NCBI RefSeq assembly: GCF_019317285.1
Contig: NZ_CP079218.1
Span: 3,410,001 to 3,474,000 of the forward strand
Source of the DNA: Pedobacter sp. D749
GTDB lineage: Bacteria; Bacteroidota; Bacteroidia; Sphingobacteriales; Sphingobacteriaceae
DNA length: 64,000 nucleotides
Reading direction: 5' to 3'
The notes under the pieces are model-generated. The model worked only from the letters and a program-made list of their open reading frames with translations. It had not been told where the DNA came from and made no database searches. A program made the position numbers and the translations under genes. Each line of letters opens with the position of its first letter. Positions within the stretch are counted from its first letter, which is position 1. This document shows positions 26,228 through 34,874 of this stretch, piece after piece.

Positions 26228-27868
26228 ATGAAATCGATATATCATTTATCACAACATAAAATTAAAGGCTTATCTTTAGTTTTACTTTTAGCCGCTGCGG
26301 GTTTAAACCAGGGCTGTAAGAAGAACTTTGAAAGTTTTAACACCAACGATAATTTACCAACTACAGAACAGAGTTTAGCCTTATTGCGATCAGCAATCGG
26401 GCCTATTCAGCAAAATATATTTTCCAACTACCAGATTGCTCAAAATTTAAGTTCTGATGCATTTAGTGGTTACATGATGCCTCCAACACCATTTGGCGGT
26501 GGGATCAACAACATGAACTATTCGCTTAATAACGGCTGGAATGAAACCGGTTTTAACGACCAGTATACCAATGTAATGGCACCAATTTCTAAAATTGCCA
26601 TATCACCTTTAAAAACAACTGCGCCTGAATCGTGGGGTATATCTCTTTTGGTACAGGTAATTGCAATGGACAGGGTAACCGATAAATTTGGCCCGATTCC
26701 CTATACGCAAGCAGGTAAATCATTGATTTCTCAACCTTACGATGACCAGAAAACCGTTTATAACGAATTTTTCAAACAGATTGATACAGCAGCAAATAAT
26801 TTGCAAACTTTTATCACAGCAAATCCAGGCAAAAAAGCCTATTACGATACCGGAGATCTGGTTTATGGTGGAGATGTTGCAAAATGGCTTAAATTAGCCA
26901 ATTCGTTGAGGTTACGTTTGGCCATGCGCATTGTTAAAGTTGATCCGGCTACAGCAAAGCTGCAGGCAGAAAAAGCAATGGCTGCACCAGGTGGATTGAT
27001 GACTGTGCCAGGTGATAACGCAGCGGTTGCCCAATCAGGAAACAGAAATAACGACCTTTGGAATGTAACTGTAAATTACGATGGAGATAACGCCATGGGC
27101 GCAGCATTAGAATCATACATGGTGGGTTATGCTGATCCCCGCTTATCAATATACTGCACGCCAGCTACCGATCCTCTTTTTGCAGGAAAGTATGTAGGAA
27201 TCAGATCAGGAGCCAATACTTCTTTTAATGGTTTGGGCAAAGCGGGTTACAAAACCTATTCGAGTTTAAATTCTTCTACTCCAGATAACTCAAAAGCACC
27301 TATAGGGCAAAAGGCGCCGCAAATATTAATGACGGCTGCCGAGGTTTGGTTTTTAAAAGCTGAAGCAGCTTTACGCGGCTGGACAGGTGCAGGAGATGCA
27401 CAGACCAATTATGAAACTGGTATCACTACATCAATGCAACAATGGAATGCCAATATTGGCAATTATTTAGCTGATGCAACAAGTAAACCAACTGACTATG
27501 TAGATCCGAAAAACCCGGCTAACAATGCGGCTGCAGCAAGTACCATTACTGTTAAATGGGATGGAACTGCATCTAACGAAGTAAAATTAGAACGCATTAT
27601 TACACAAAAATGGTTGGCTATTTTTCCTGACGGAGCTGAGGCATGGGCTGATTTCCGCAGAACTGGTTATCCAAAATTGTTTACAGTAGCCAACAATAAT
27701 AGCGGTGGTACAATCAATACCCAATTACAAATTCGCAGATTGCCATATCCAACAGCAGAATACGGCAATGGAAATAAGGATGAGGTGCGTAAAGCAGTAA
27801 CCTTGCTTGGCGGACCGGACAACGGCGGCACCAGATTATGGTGGGACGTTAACAAAGCAAATTTTTAA
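26228..27868 (+). CDS. SusD/RagB-type glycan-binding lipoprotein
   Basis: A 546-residue lipoprotein of the SusD-like_2 branch with a hydrophobic leader (LSLVLLLAAAGL) and lipidation Cys at C30 followed by KK. Family features are DRVTDKFGPIPYTQAG, AAEVWFLKAEAALRGW and the ending GGTRLWWDVNKANF. It is the partner of the SusC 12 bases upstream and would present the glycan to it. A terminator follows. Confidence 0.93.
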   Translation: MKSIYHLSQHKIKGLSLVLLLAAAGLNQGCKKNFESFNTNDNLPTTEQSLALLRSAIGPIQQNIFSNYQIAQNLSSDAFSGYMMPPTPFGGGINNMNYSLNNGWNETGFNDQYTNVMAPISKIAISPLKTTAPESWGISLLVQVIAMDRVTDKFGPIPYTQAGKSLISQPYDDQKTVYNEFFKQIDTAANNLQTFITANPGKKAYYDTGDLVYGGDVAKWLKLANSLRLRLAMRIVKVDPATAKLQAEKAMAAPGGLMTVPGDNAAVAQSGNRNNDLWNVTVNYDGDNAMGAALESYMVGYADPRLSIYCTPATDPLFAGKYVGIRSGANTSFNGLGKAGYKTYSSLNSSTPDNSKAPIGQKAPQILMTAAEVWFLKAEAALRGWTGAGDAQTNYETGITTSMQQWNANIGNYLADATSKPTDYVDPKNPANNAAAASTITVKWDGTASNEVKLERIITQKWLAIFPDGAEAWADFRRTGYPKLFTVANNNSGGTINTQLQIRRLPYPTAEYGNGNKDEVRKAVTLLGGPDNGGTRLWWDVNKANF

Positions 27869-27881
27869 CACACAAATACCA

Positions 27882-27913
27882 GGTAGGATGACGAAAGTTA
27901 TCCTGCCTTTTTT
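27882..27913 (+). terminator. Terminator after the second susD gene
   Basis: A 10-bp stem (27882-27891 with 27898-27907, two G-T pairs) with a CGAAAG loop runs into T6. It separates susD from the GH18 gene, so the latter may have its own promoter or depend on read-through. Confidence 0.85.
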
Positions 27914-28161
27914 ATATCAAACCAATTCTAACCAATTTTTTTTTAACCTATGAGAAAACTACCCTTTTCGGCGTATTGCTGTAAACTCAATTCGCTTTAT
28001 TTATGCTTTTAGAGCAAGTTGATCTCTCTGAAAAAGCAAACCCATCCATCCTTCTAATTCCTGATTTACAGGATGAACATCAATAAAATATAATATCTCT
28101 CTGAATAAAAACCTGTTTGTAGCGATTACAATCAATTTCTAACCAATTTAAAATAAAAATT

Positions 28162-29127
28162 ATGACAACTACCAAATCGTTAACATGCAAAAATGTGGCA
28201 TTAGCCCTTGCATTCTTTTTAACCGTTTCTATTAGCGGCTGTAAGAAAAAAGACATTACCCAGGATGAAACCTTAACTGGTCCGGCTAAAAAAGAATCAA
28301 CCGCATCTCCGTCGGCAATCGGTGTAACTGGTCCAAAAGGTGTATGTTATGTAGAAGTGAACAATGCCGATATCCGAAACGTAGGAAAGTATAAACTTTC
28401 TACAGGGCAACAGCTGTTCGACATTGCGATTATTTTTGCTGCCAACATCAATTACAATACCTCAACTCAAAAAGCTGAATTATTCTTCAACACAAATGTT
28501 TCCAATGTTTTGAATAATAAAACAACTTACATTAAACCTTTACAAGATAAGGGTATAAAAGTGCTGCTTTCCATTTTGGGTAACCACCAGGGTGCAGGCT
28601 TTTGTAATTTCACCTCTCAAGCCTCGGCACAGGCCTTTGCGCAGCAATTGGCAAATGCCGTTAATACTTATGGGCTTGATGGTATTGATTTTGATGATGA
28701 ATATGCAGAATATGGTAATAACGGTACCGGCCAGCCAAATTCCAGTTCATTTGTATACCTCATAACCGCATTGAGATCATTACTGCCGAACAAAATCATT
28801 TCATTTTACTTCTATGGCCCGGCAGCATCAAGATTATCATATAACGGCGTTACCGTAGGATCTAAAGTAAACTATAGCTGGAATGCCATCTACGGAAGTT
28901 ATTCGGTTCCAAATATACCCGGATTGGCCAAAGCAAATCTTGGTCCTGCAGCAATAGATATTCAGGCTACCAGCTCATCTACAGCAGCATCTTTAGCTAC
29001 ACAAACCGTTAATAATGGTTATGGCATTTACCTTTACTATAATTTACCCAACAGCGATGTGCATACTTATTTATCAAGCATATCAAGCAACTTATATGGT
29101 GGCAAAACCACTACATACACACCTTAA
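28162..29127 (+). CDS. Endo H-like endo-beta-N-acetylglucosaminidase, GH18 lipoprotein
   Basis: Predicted to cut between the two GlcNAc residues of the N-glycan core, releasing the oligosaccharide from glycoproteins. The 321 residues start with a lipoprotein signal (LTVSISGC, lipid Cys C27, then KKKD, possibly surface exposed). The GH18 signature D173-x-x-D176-x-D178-x-E180 lies in LDGIDFDDEYAEYGNNG, which I recall as almost the same in Streptomyces Endo H. The later GPAASRLSYNGV and GYGIYLYYNL also resemble Endo H more than chitinases. E180 would be the proton donor. Placement after SusC/SusD indicates N-glycan capture at the cell surface. Confidence 0.93.
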   Translation: MTTTKSLTCKNVALALAFFLTVSISGCKKKDITQDETLTGPAKKESTASPSAIGVTGPKGVCYVEVNNADIRNVGKYKLSTGQQLFDIAIIFAANINYNTSTQKAELFFNTNVSNVLNNKTTYIKPLQDKGIKVLLSILGNHQGAGFCNFTSQASAQAFAQQLANAVNTYGLDGIDFDDEYAEYGNNGTGQPNSSSFVYLITALRSLLPNKIISFYFYGPAASRLSYNGVTVGSKVNYSWNAIYGSYSVPNIPGLAKANLGPAAIDIQATSSSTAASLATQTVNNGYGIYLYYNLPNSDVHTYLSSISSNLYGGKTTTYTP

Positions 29128-29196
29128 CAGATAAATCATAAAACCTGTACTTTAAGAGATATAATTTAATAATCAGTAATCGCCATAAATATAACC

Positions 29197-29228
29197 AGTA
29201 GGACGGCATAAGCTGTCCTGCTTTTTTT
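29197..29228 (+). terminator. Terminator after the Endo H-like gene
   Basis: Stem AGTAGGAC (29197-29204) with GTCCTGCT (29215-29222), one G-T pair, followed by a T7 run. The core words resemble the terminator at 27882. The remaining 29229-29491 is AT-rich upstream sequence without a supported promoter. Confidence 0.85.
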
Positions 29229-29491
29229 ATTCCCCATCCTGTTGCATACCATGCCATTCGGTATTATATCGATTTAGCGATTTGCTTACTAACATACCAT
29301 TTCTATCTTTGTAACCGTTATCTTTGCACGGATACAGCTATAAGTTTAAAGATTGTGATTTTTTCATGATTGGAATAATAAAACTGTACCCATATTTGTC
29401 CCCTTTTTGGAATATGATGTGTAAAAACATCAATAGACACTATTTGAAGGTAGAATATAATTTTTAATTTTAAACGCTTAATTTTACCCGA

Positions 29492-31375
29492 ATGGATATC
29501 TTATCATACCTGTTAGAACTTTTGCAGCAACGCAAAGAAGTTGGTATTACCGGCTTGGGCACCTTTTATAAAAAAAAATACCCGGGAAGATACGATAAGG
29601 AAAAACAAACGTTTTTACCTCCTGGATATACCCTGCAGTTTACTACTGATTTAACTGAAGAAGCAGCCTTAGCTGATTTTATTGCTGCTAAAAGAAATAT
29701 CTCCAATGATACTGCCGAATACTATATCGAACAGTTTGTTGAAGAAGTAAATCAAAAATTAGAATTAAACCACGAAGCCGAACTTGAAAATACTGGCCGC
29801 TTATTTTTTACTGAACAAGGAATAAGTTTCGAACCGGTGAAAAACATGAACTATGGTTCTGAATTTTATGGACTTCCATCATTGGCAGAAACCGTAATTG
29901 AGGAAACAAAACCTGGTTTACCTCAACAAGAGGAAGAAGTTTTCGACGAAATTGCCGAAGCACCCGTTGCCCCTTCTCCTTTCGAAAACAAGTCTTATCA
30001 GCCTCCTGTTATTGAGAATATCGAACTTGATGAAGTTAAAGATGATCTTAAAAATACTTTAAAACATTCGGAAGAGGTTGTTGAAGCACCAGAATTTATA
30101 AAGGGACAACACGAAGAGCATCCAAACCGTTTTGGCCATACACCAGAATCGGAAGTAGAAAATACTGCTGCTGAACAACATGCGATAGAAACACCTGAAT
30201 CTGCCGAAACACAAGAGGAAGTAGCAAATACTATAGAAGAAGTAGCAATACCAGAATCGGTTGTAATACAACACGAAGAACATCCTAACCGTTTTGGCCA
30301 TACGCCAGAATCGGAGGTAGAAAATATTGCTGCTGAACATCATGCAATAGAAACACCTGTATCTGCTGAAACGCAAGAGGAAGTAGCAAATACTATTGAA
30401 GAAGTAGCAATACCAGAATCGGTTGTAACACAACACGAAGAAAACCCTAACCGTTTTGGCCATACACCAGAATCGGAGGTAGAAAATACTACTGCTGAAC
30501 AAGATGCGATAGAAACACCAGAGCATGACGATACGCAAGAGGAAGTAAAGGCTACAGAAAATACTTCGGTGTTTATAGAAACAAAACCAGTTGAATTACC
30601 AGAAAAAGTTATCCAGGAAAGCGAACGTCCAAGCCGCTTCTCGCTTAGATCAGAACCGGAGGAACCAAAAACATACATCAATTTAGAAGACGAGGCTAAA
30701 AATGAAGAACCTGTAATTGAGGCTCCGGCGTTTATAAAAGAGCAACATGCAGAGCATCCTAACCGTTTTGGCCATGACCCAATTGAACATGGAAACGAAG
30801 CGCGCCAAGGTATGTCTACCTGGTTGATGATTACAATTGCAGTTTTAGCTTTAGCTGTTATTGCAGCGATAACCTTTTTGGTTAAGCCCGAATTATTTAC
30901 AGGCAAAAGTACTGAAGCAATAAAACCAGCACAAGTAATTGTCGATTCGCCAAAGGTTGCTGTTGATACCTTAAAAGCAAAACAAGATTCAATAGCCAAA
31001 ACAGATAGCATTTTAAAAGCCAATCAGGTTCAGAAAAAAACCGATACGGTTAAAAAAACAGCATCAAAACCTGTAGCCAACCCTACTGTAGAAACACCAA
31101 AAGAAAATAAAATTGTACCAAACACTGGTCCTTCTACGTTTTATGTTATTGCAGCGTCCTTTCAATCCGAGAAAAAAGCACTTGTATTTATTAAGCAAAT
31201 GGAAAAAATCGGTTTAAGTGCCGAAATCGCAAAAGTACCTGGTCGTTTAAAAAAGGTAAGCATAGCGAGTTTTACAACTGAAAAAGAAGCTAAAGAACAG
31301 AAAGATATTTTACAGAAAAAACTAAAAGGAAAAGGCTATTTCGTACAACAAAAATCTAACAACACACAACCATAA
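29492..31375 (+). CDS. HU-CCDC81/SPOR-domain membrane protein with internal repeats
   Basis: A 627-residue protein with three parts. Residues 1-~115 form an HU-CCDC81-like domain (LLQQRKEVGITGLGTFYKK). A long acidic low-complexity region has 54-residue tandem repeats. A transmembrane helix lies at about 442-464 (MITIAVLALAVIAAITFLV), then a C-terminal SPOR domain at about 548-622 (TFYVIAASFQSEKKA). SPOR domains bind denuded peptidoglycan at division sites, so a cell-envelope role is likely; the HU-like part would be cytoplasmic. The stop overlaps the exbB start by one base (TAATG). Confidence 0.88.
   Translation: MDILSYLLELLQQRKEVGITGLGTFYKKKYPGRYDKEKQTFLPPGYTLQFTTDLTEEAALADFIAAKRNISNDTAEYYIEQFVEEVNQKLELNHEAELENTGRLFFTEQGISFEPVKNMNYGSEFYGLPSLAETVIEETKPGLPQQEEEVFDEIAEAPVAPSPFENKSYQPPVIENIELDEVKDDLKNTLKHSEEVVEAPEFIKGQHEEHPNRFGHTPESEVENTAAEQHAIETPESAETQEEVANTIEEVAIPESVVIQHEEHPNRFGHTPESEVENIAAEHHAIETPVSAETQEEVANTIEEVAIPESVVTQHEENPNRFGHTPESEVENTTAEQDAIETPEHDDTQEEVKATENTSVFIETKPVELPEKVIQESERPSRFSLRSEPEEPKTYINLEDEAKNEEPVIEAPAFIKEQHAEHPNRFGHDPIEHGNEARQGMSTWLMITIAVLALAVIAAITFLVKPELFTGKSTEAIKPAQVIVDSPKVAVDTLKAKQDSIAKTDSILKANQVQKKTDTVKKTASKPVANPTVETPKENKIVPNTGPSTFYVIAASFQSEKKALVFIKQMEKIGLSAEIAKVPGRLKKVSIASFTTEKEAKEQKDILQKKLKGKGYFVQQKSNNTQP
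30110..30538 (+). repeat. 162-bp tandem repeat inside the HU/SPOR gene
   Basis: Units start at 30110, 30272 and 30434, each encoding HEE(H/N)PNRFGHTPESEVEN and more, 54 residues per unit. Two units are full and the third diverges after about 35 residues. The core HPNRFGH recurs once alone near 30750-30777, just before the transmembrane helix. Confidence 0.9.
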
Positions 31376-32079
31376 TGATAACTTTATTAATTCAGGACAC
31401 CACACAAGCATTACAAGACACAGCAAATGCGGTTAACCAAGCAGTAACACAGCCACAGCCAGAACTACATTTTATCGATCTGCTTTTTAAAGGCGGTTGG
31501 GTAATGATCCCCTTGGTTTTTCTTGCTTTTTTAGCCTTGATTATTTTTGTTGAACGCTATTTAACCATCAAAAAAGCCACTAAAGATGAGGCTAACCTCA
31601 TTGTACAGATCAGGTCTTATATCCAATCTGGAAATTTAGAAGGCGCAATGTCGCTGTTAAGAAATAATAACTCTCCCCTTTCGCGGATGTTGCAAAAAGG
31701 TTTAAAACGCATTGGTCGCCCAATTAAAGATATTGAAGGCGCGATTGAAAACGTTGGTAAATTAGAGGTTTCTAAATTAGAGAAGAACATCAGTATATTG
31801 GGTATTGTTGCAGGTATTGCACCTATGCTTGGTTTCGTAGGTACAATTGTGGGGGTAATTACCATTTTCCACCAAGTATCAATAAAAGGTGCGATTGAAA
31901 TCGGTACTATCTCTGGTGGTTTATATACCAAAATGATTACATCAGCAACCGGATTAATTATTGGTATCATCGCTTATGTACTGTACCACATTTTAAACAT
32001 TATGGTTGAAAAAATCATTCTTAAAATGGAAACCGATGCAATTGATTTTATTGATTTATTAGAAGAACCAGGCAAATAA
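31375..32079 (+). CDS. exbB: MotA/TolQ/ExbB proton-channel protein
   Basis: A 234-residue inner-membrane protein with three predicted helices (about 42-63, 138-160, 182-206). GIVAGIAPMLGFVGTIVGVI and GLYTKMITSATGLIIGI are the conserved TolQ/ExbB pore segments. With ExbD it converts proton motive force into work on TonB. It is coupled by TAATG overlaps to genes on both sides. Confidence 0.94.
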   Translation: MITLLIQDTTQALQDTANAVNQAVTQPQPELHFIDLLFKGGWVMIPLVFLAFLALIIFVERYLTIKKATKDEANLIVQIRSYIQSGNLEGAMSLLRNNNSPLSRMLQKGLKRIGRPIKDIEGAIENVGKLEVSKLEKNISILGIVAGIAPMLGFVGTIVGVITIFHQVSIKGAIEIGTISGGLYTKMITSATGLIIGIIAYVLYHILNIMVEKIILKMETDAIDFIDLLEEPGK

Positions 32080-32480
32080 TGAACTTACGCAAAAGAACAA
32101 AAGGATCGGTAGAAGTACATACTTCAGCGTTGAACGATATTATGTTCTTCCTGATGCTGTTTTTCTTACTGGCCTCTGCCGTGGTTAATCCTACAGTAGT
32201 TAAACTATTGTTACCACAATCTTCAAGCGGACAGCAATCTACCGCCAAGAAAGCAGTTACGGTTACAATAGATGAAAACCTTAAATATTTCGTTGAAAAG
32301 AAACCGGTTAGTATTGAAGAATTAGAGCCTACGTTGGCATCATACCAAAAATTAGCACCAGATATGACCATTCTTTTATATGTATCGCGCAATGTGACAT
32401 ATCAGGAAGGATTTGTGGTAAATGACATTGCCAATAAACTGAAATTAAAACTTGTTGTAGCCGTTGAGCCTAAAAAATAA
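32079..32480 (+). CDS. exbD: ExbD/TolR biopolymer transport protein
   Basis: A 133-residue protein with a single N-terminal helix (IMFFLMLFFLLASAVV, about 21-36) preceded by D20, the conserved membrane aspartate of ExbD/TolR. A small periplasmic domain follows. It is the partner of the upstream ExbB, with one-base start/stop overlaps on both sides. Confidence 0.94.
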   Translation: MNLRKRTKGSVEVHTSALNDIMFFLMLFFLLASAVVNPTVVKLLLPQSSSGQQSTAKKAVTVTIDENLKYFVEKKPVSIEELEPTLASYQKLAPDMTILLYVSRNVTYQEGFVVNDIANKLKLKLVVAVEPKK

Positions 32481-33316
32481 TGAACTACAAAGCACAAATA
32501 CCTAACGAAGAAAATAATTACCCTAAAGCCATTGCCATAGCAAGCGGAATTATGGGTTTTTTATTATTGATCAGCTTTTTTATAGTGATTGGTTCTTTCC
32601 AGCCACCTGAAGAAGTGGGTATGGGCGGTATGGTTGTAAATTACGGTACTTCAGCAGAAGGAATGGGTGATGATTATACCAGCATTGAAGAGCCATCGGC
32701 TGATCCAAATGCAAATGGCAAGCCACCAGAAAAGGTAACACCAGAAGAAAAAGTTACACCAACTACCTCTACCGAAAGTAGCGATAAAGAAGTGCAGACA
32801 CAAAATACTGAAGATGCTATTGCCGTAAATACTAAACCAACAAAACCAACTAAAGCAGCACCAACTCCGGTAACTGAAGACAAGCCGGCCAAACCGGTAA
32901 TTAACCAGAATGCACTTTACAAAGGCAAAAAAAATACTGGTCAGGGGCAAGGAGACGGCACCGGAAAAACACCAGGTAACCAGGGCGATAAAGATGGCGA
33001 TCCATTGGCTTCTAATTATGGAGAAGGTGGTTCCGGAAATGGTAATGTACAGTTATCATTGGCCAGCAGAAAATTTATCGATATCCCAAGGATACAGGAT
33101 GATGGGCAAAGTGCAGGAAAAATTGCCGTTCAAATCCGGGTTGATAAAAATGGTAAAGTGGTTCAGGCCCGTGCGGGTGCAAAAGGCACTACCCTATCTG
33201 ATTTAGCACTCTGGAGAAAATGTGAACAGGCTGTTTTAGGTGCGAGTTTAAATAAACTGGAATCAGCTCCCGATGTACAAACCGGAATTGTGATGTTTAA
33301 CTTCAAAGTGAAATAA
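32480..33316 (+). CDS. TonB-like energy transducer
   Basis: A 278-residue protein with one N-terminal transmembrane helix (about 18-38, SGIMGFLLLISFFIVIG), a long proline/threonine/lysine/glutamate-rich periplasmic linker (about 70-150), a glycine-rich stretch, and a C-terminal TonB-type domain (IAVQIRVDKNGKVVQA ... FNFKVK). It is the last gene of the HU/SPOR-exbB-exbD series and is followed by a terminator. It could energise the SusC transporters in this window, though genomes of this group normally carry several TonB proteins. Confidence 0.88.
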   Translation: MNYKAQIPNEENNYPKAIAIASGIMGFLLLISFFIVIGSFQPPEEVGMGGMVVNYGTSAEGMGDDYTSIEEPSADPNANGKPPEKVTPEEKVTPTTSTESSDKEVQTQNTEDAIAVNTKPTKPTKAAPTPVTEDKPAKPVINQNALYKGKKNTGQGQGDGTGKTPGNQGDKDGDPLASNYGEGGSGNGNVQLSLASRKFIDIPRIQDDGQSAGKIAVQIRVDKNGKVVQARAGAKGTTLSDLALWRKCEQAVLGASLNKLESAPDVQTGIVMFNFKVK

Positions 33317-33334
33317 AAAATAAATTAAATAACC

Positions 33335-33363
33335 AAGGTCTGTGTCTTCACAGACCTTTTTTG
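33335..33363 (+). terminator. Terminator of the exb/tonB operon
   Basis: A perfect 10-bp stem (AAGGTCTGTG / CACAGACCTT) with a TCTT loop runs into T6. The same GGTCTGTGTCTTCACAGA word is repeated at 33389-33406 without a T-tract. Confidence 0.92.
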
Positions 33364-33476
33364 TTAATATAAATATTTCCCTTGCCATGGTCTGTGTCTT
33401 CACAGAACACCACCTAGACTTCAGAAGTTCTCCCTCCCCCAAATCCCAAATTTCAAAACTTCGGAAGTCAATCTCA

Positions 33477-33508
33477 TTTGAACTTCAAACGCCAATCCAT
33501 TATATTTG
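33477..33508 (+). promoter_or_regulatory. Promoter of folC
   Basis: TTTG (33477-33480) - N20 - TATATTTG (33501-33508) is a full match to the Bacteroidetes promoter. The ATG is only 10 bases downstream, so the leader is at most a few bases. Confidence 0.8.
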
Positions 33509-33517
33509 ACGCAAATT

Positions 33518-34807
33518 ATGAACTACCAACAAACGCTTGAATTTTTATACAGTAAACTCCCGATGTTTACCCGCGTTGGTGCCTCTGCTTTCAAAAAAGA
33601 TTTAACCAATACCATTATTCTTTGTGAGGCTTTGGATAATCCGCAAGATAAATTTAAGAGTGTCCATGTAGCGGGCACTAACGGTAAAGGATCTACATCA
33701 CACATGTTAGCATCAGTATTGCAGGCACAGGGATACAAAACGGGGCTTTACACCTCTCCCCATTTAAAAGATTTCCGCGAACGCATTCGCATCAACGGAA
33801 AAATGATGAGCAAAACGGAAGTGGTATCGTTCGTAAAAGATCAACAAAAATTGATCGAAAAAACTGAGCCTTCTTTTTTCGAGGTCACCGTTGCCATGGC
33901 ATTCGATCATTTTGCCAAACATCAGGTAGATGTAGCTGTAATCGAAGTGGGTTTAGGCGGAAGGTTAGATTCTACCAATATCATTACACCACAAATTTCG
34001 GTCATCACCAACATCAGCCTCGATCATATGAATATGCTGGGCAATACCCTGTCCGAAATTGCAGGTGAAAAAGCAGGCATCATTAAAAAGAATATTCCGG
34101 TAATAATTGGCGAAACCCAGGAAGAATCGGCACCGGTTTTTATCAAAAAAGCCAAAGCTGAGGGCGCTCCTATTGTTTTCGCTGATCAAGTGTTAACTGC
34201 CCAGGATTTTAAAATAAAAAACAGTAAACTTTCTTTATCCGTTTATCAGGATGGTAAAATCAAATACAAAGATCTTCAAAGCGACCTTACCGGTGTTTAT
34301 CAGCATAAAAACATCCTAACCGTTTTAGAAACTCTGGCAGTACTGAACGAGAAAACTGAAATAAAAACCGATCAGGAAAGTATTTATAAAGGAATAAGCC
34401 AGGTAAAAAAACAAACCGGTTTGCAGGGCCGTTGGCAAACTTTATCTAAAAATCCTTTAGTCATCTGCGATACCGGCCATAACGAAGCGGGAATTAAGGA
34501 GGTAATCAAAAACATTACACAAACTCCATATCAAAACCTGCACATTGTTTTTGGTATGGTAAACGATAAGGATATTTCGAAAGTGTTGTCTCTTATGCCA
34601 AAAAATGCCATTTATTATTTTTGCAAACCTGATTTAGAACGTGGTTTAGTTGCTAACGCACTAAAAGAACAGGCGGCAGCATTTAACTTAAACGGATACA
34701 TTTATGCATCAGTTGCCGAAGCAAAAGCAACTGCTATTCAGGCAGCCGGCACAAATGACCTTATTTTTATAGGTGGAAGTACATTTGTAGTGGCCGAAGC
34801 GATATAA
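33518..34807 (+). CDS. folC: FolC bifunctional dihydrofolate / folylpolyglutamate synthase
   Basis: A 429-residue Mur-ligase-type enzyme adding glutamate to dihydropteroate and folates. The P-loop GTNGKGS is at 53-59 (VHVAGTNGKGSTSHM). TSPHLKDFRERIRING and VIEVGLGGRLDSTN are signature motifs of FolC, and GRWQ and CDTGHNEAGI are present in the C-terminal domain. ATG 33518 is taken as start because the in-frame TTG at 33506 lies within the -7 box. Confidence 0.95.
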   Translation: MNYQQTLEFLYSKLPMFTRVGASAFKKDLTNTIILCEALDNPQDKFKSVHVAGTNGKGSTSHMLASVLQAQGYKTGLYTSPHLKDFRERIRINGKMMSKTEVVSFVKDQQKLIEKTEPSFFEVTVAMAFDHFAKHQVDVAVIEVGLGGRLDSTNIITPQISVITNISLDHMNMLGNTLSEIAGEKAGIIKKNIPVIIGETQEESAPVFIKKAKAEGAPIVFADQVLTAQDFKIKNSKLSLSVYQDGKIKYKDLQSDLTGVYQHKNILTVLETLAVLNEKTEIKTDQESIYKGISQVKKQTGLQGRWQTLSKNPLVICDTGHNEAGIKEVIKNITQTPYQNLHIVFGMVNDKDISKVLSLMPKNAIYYFCKPDLERGLVANALKEQAAAFNLNGYIYASVAEAKATAIQAAGTNDLIFIGGSTFVVAEAI

Positions 34808-34874
34808 AATCTTTACATAAACTTCAAATTAGCTTTATCTAAATTGATTACTTTAGCCATTTAACTAAAACACA

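Noticed and set aside
30059..31023. Long minus-strand frames (159 and 227 codons) opposite the HU/SPOR gene
   Set aside because: They mirror the repeat-rich coding region on the other strand, have no start context or family features, and follow from its codon bias.
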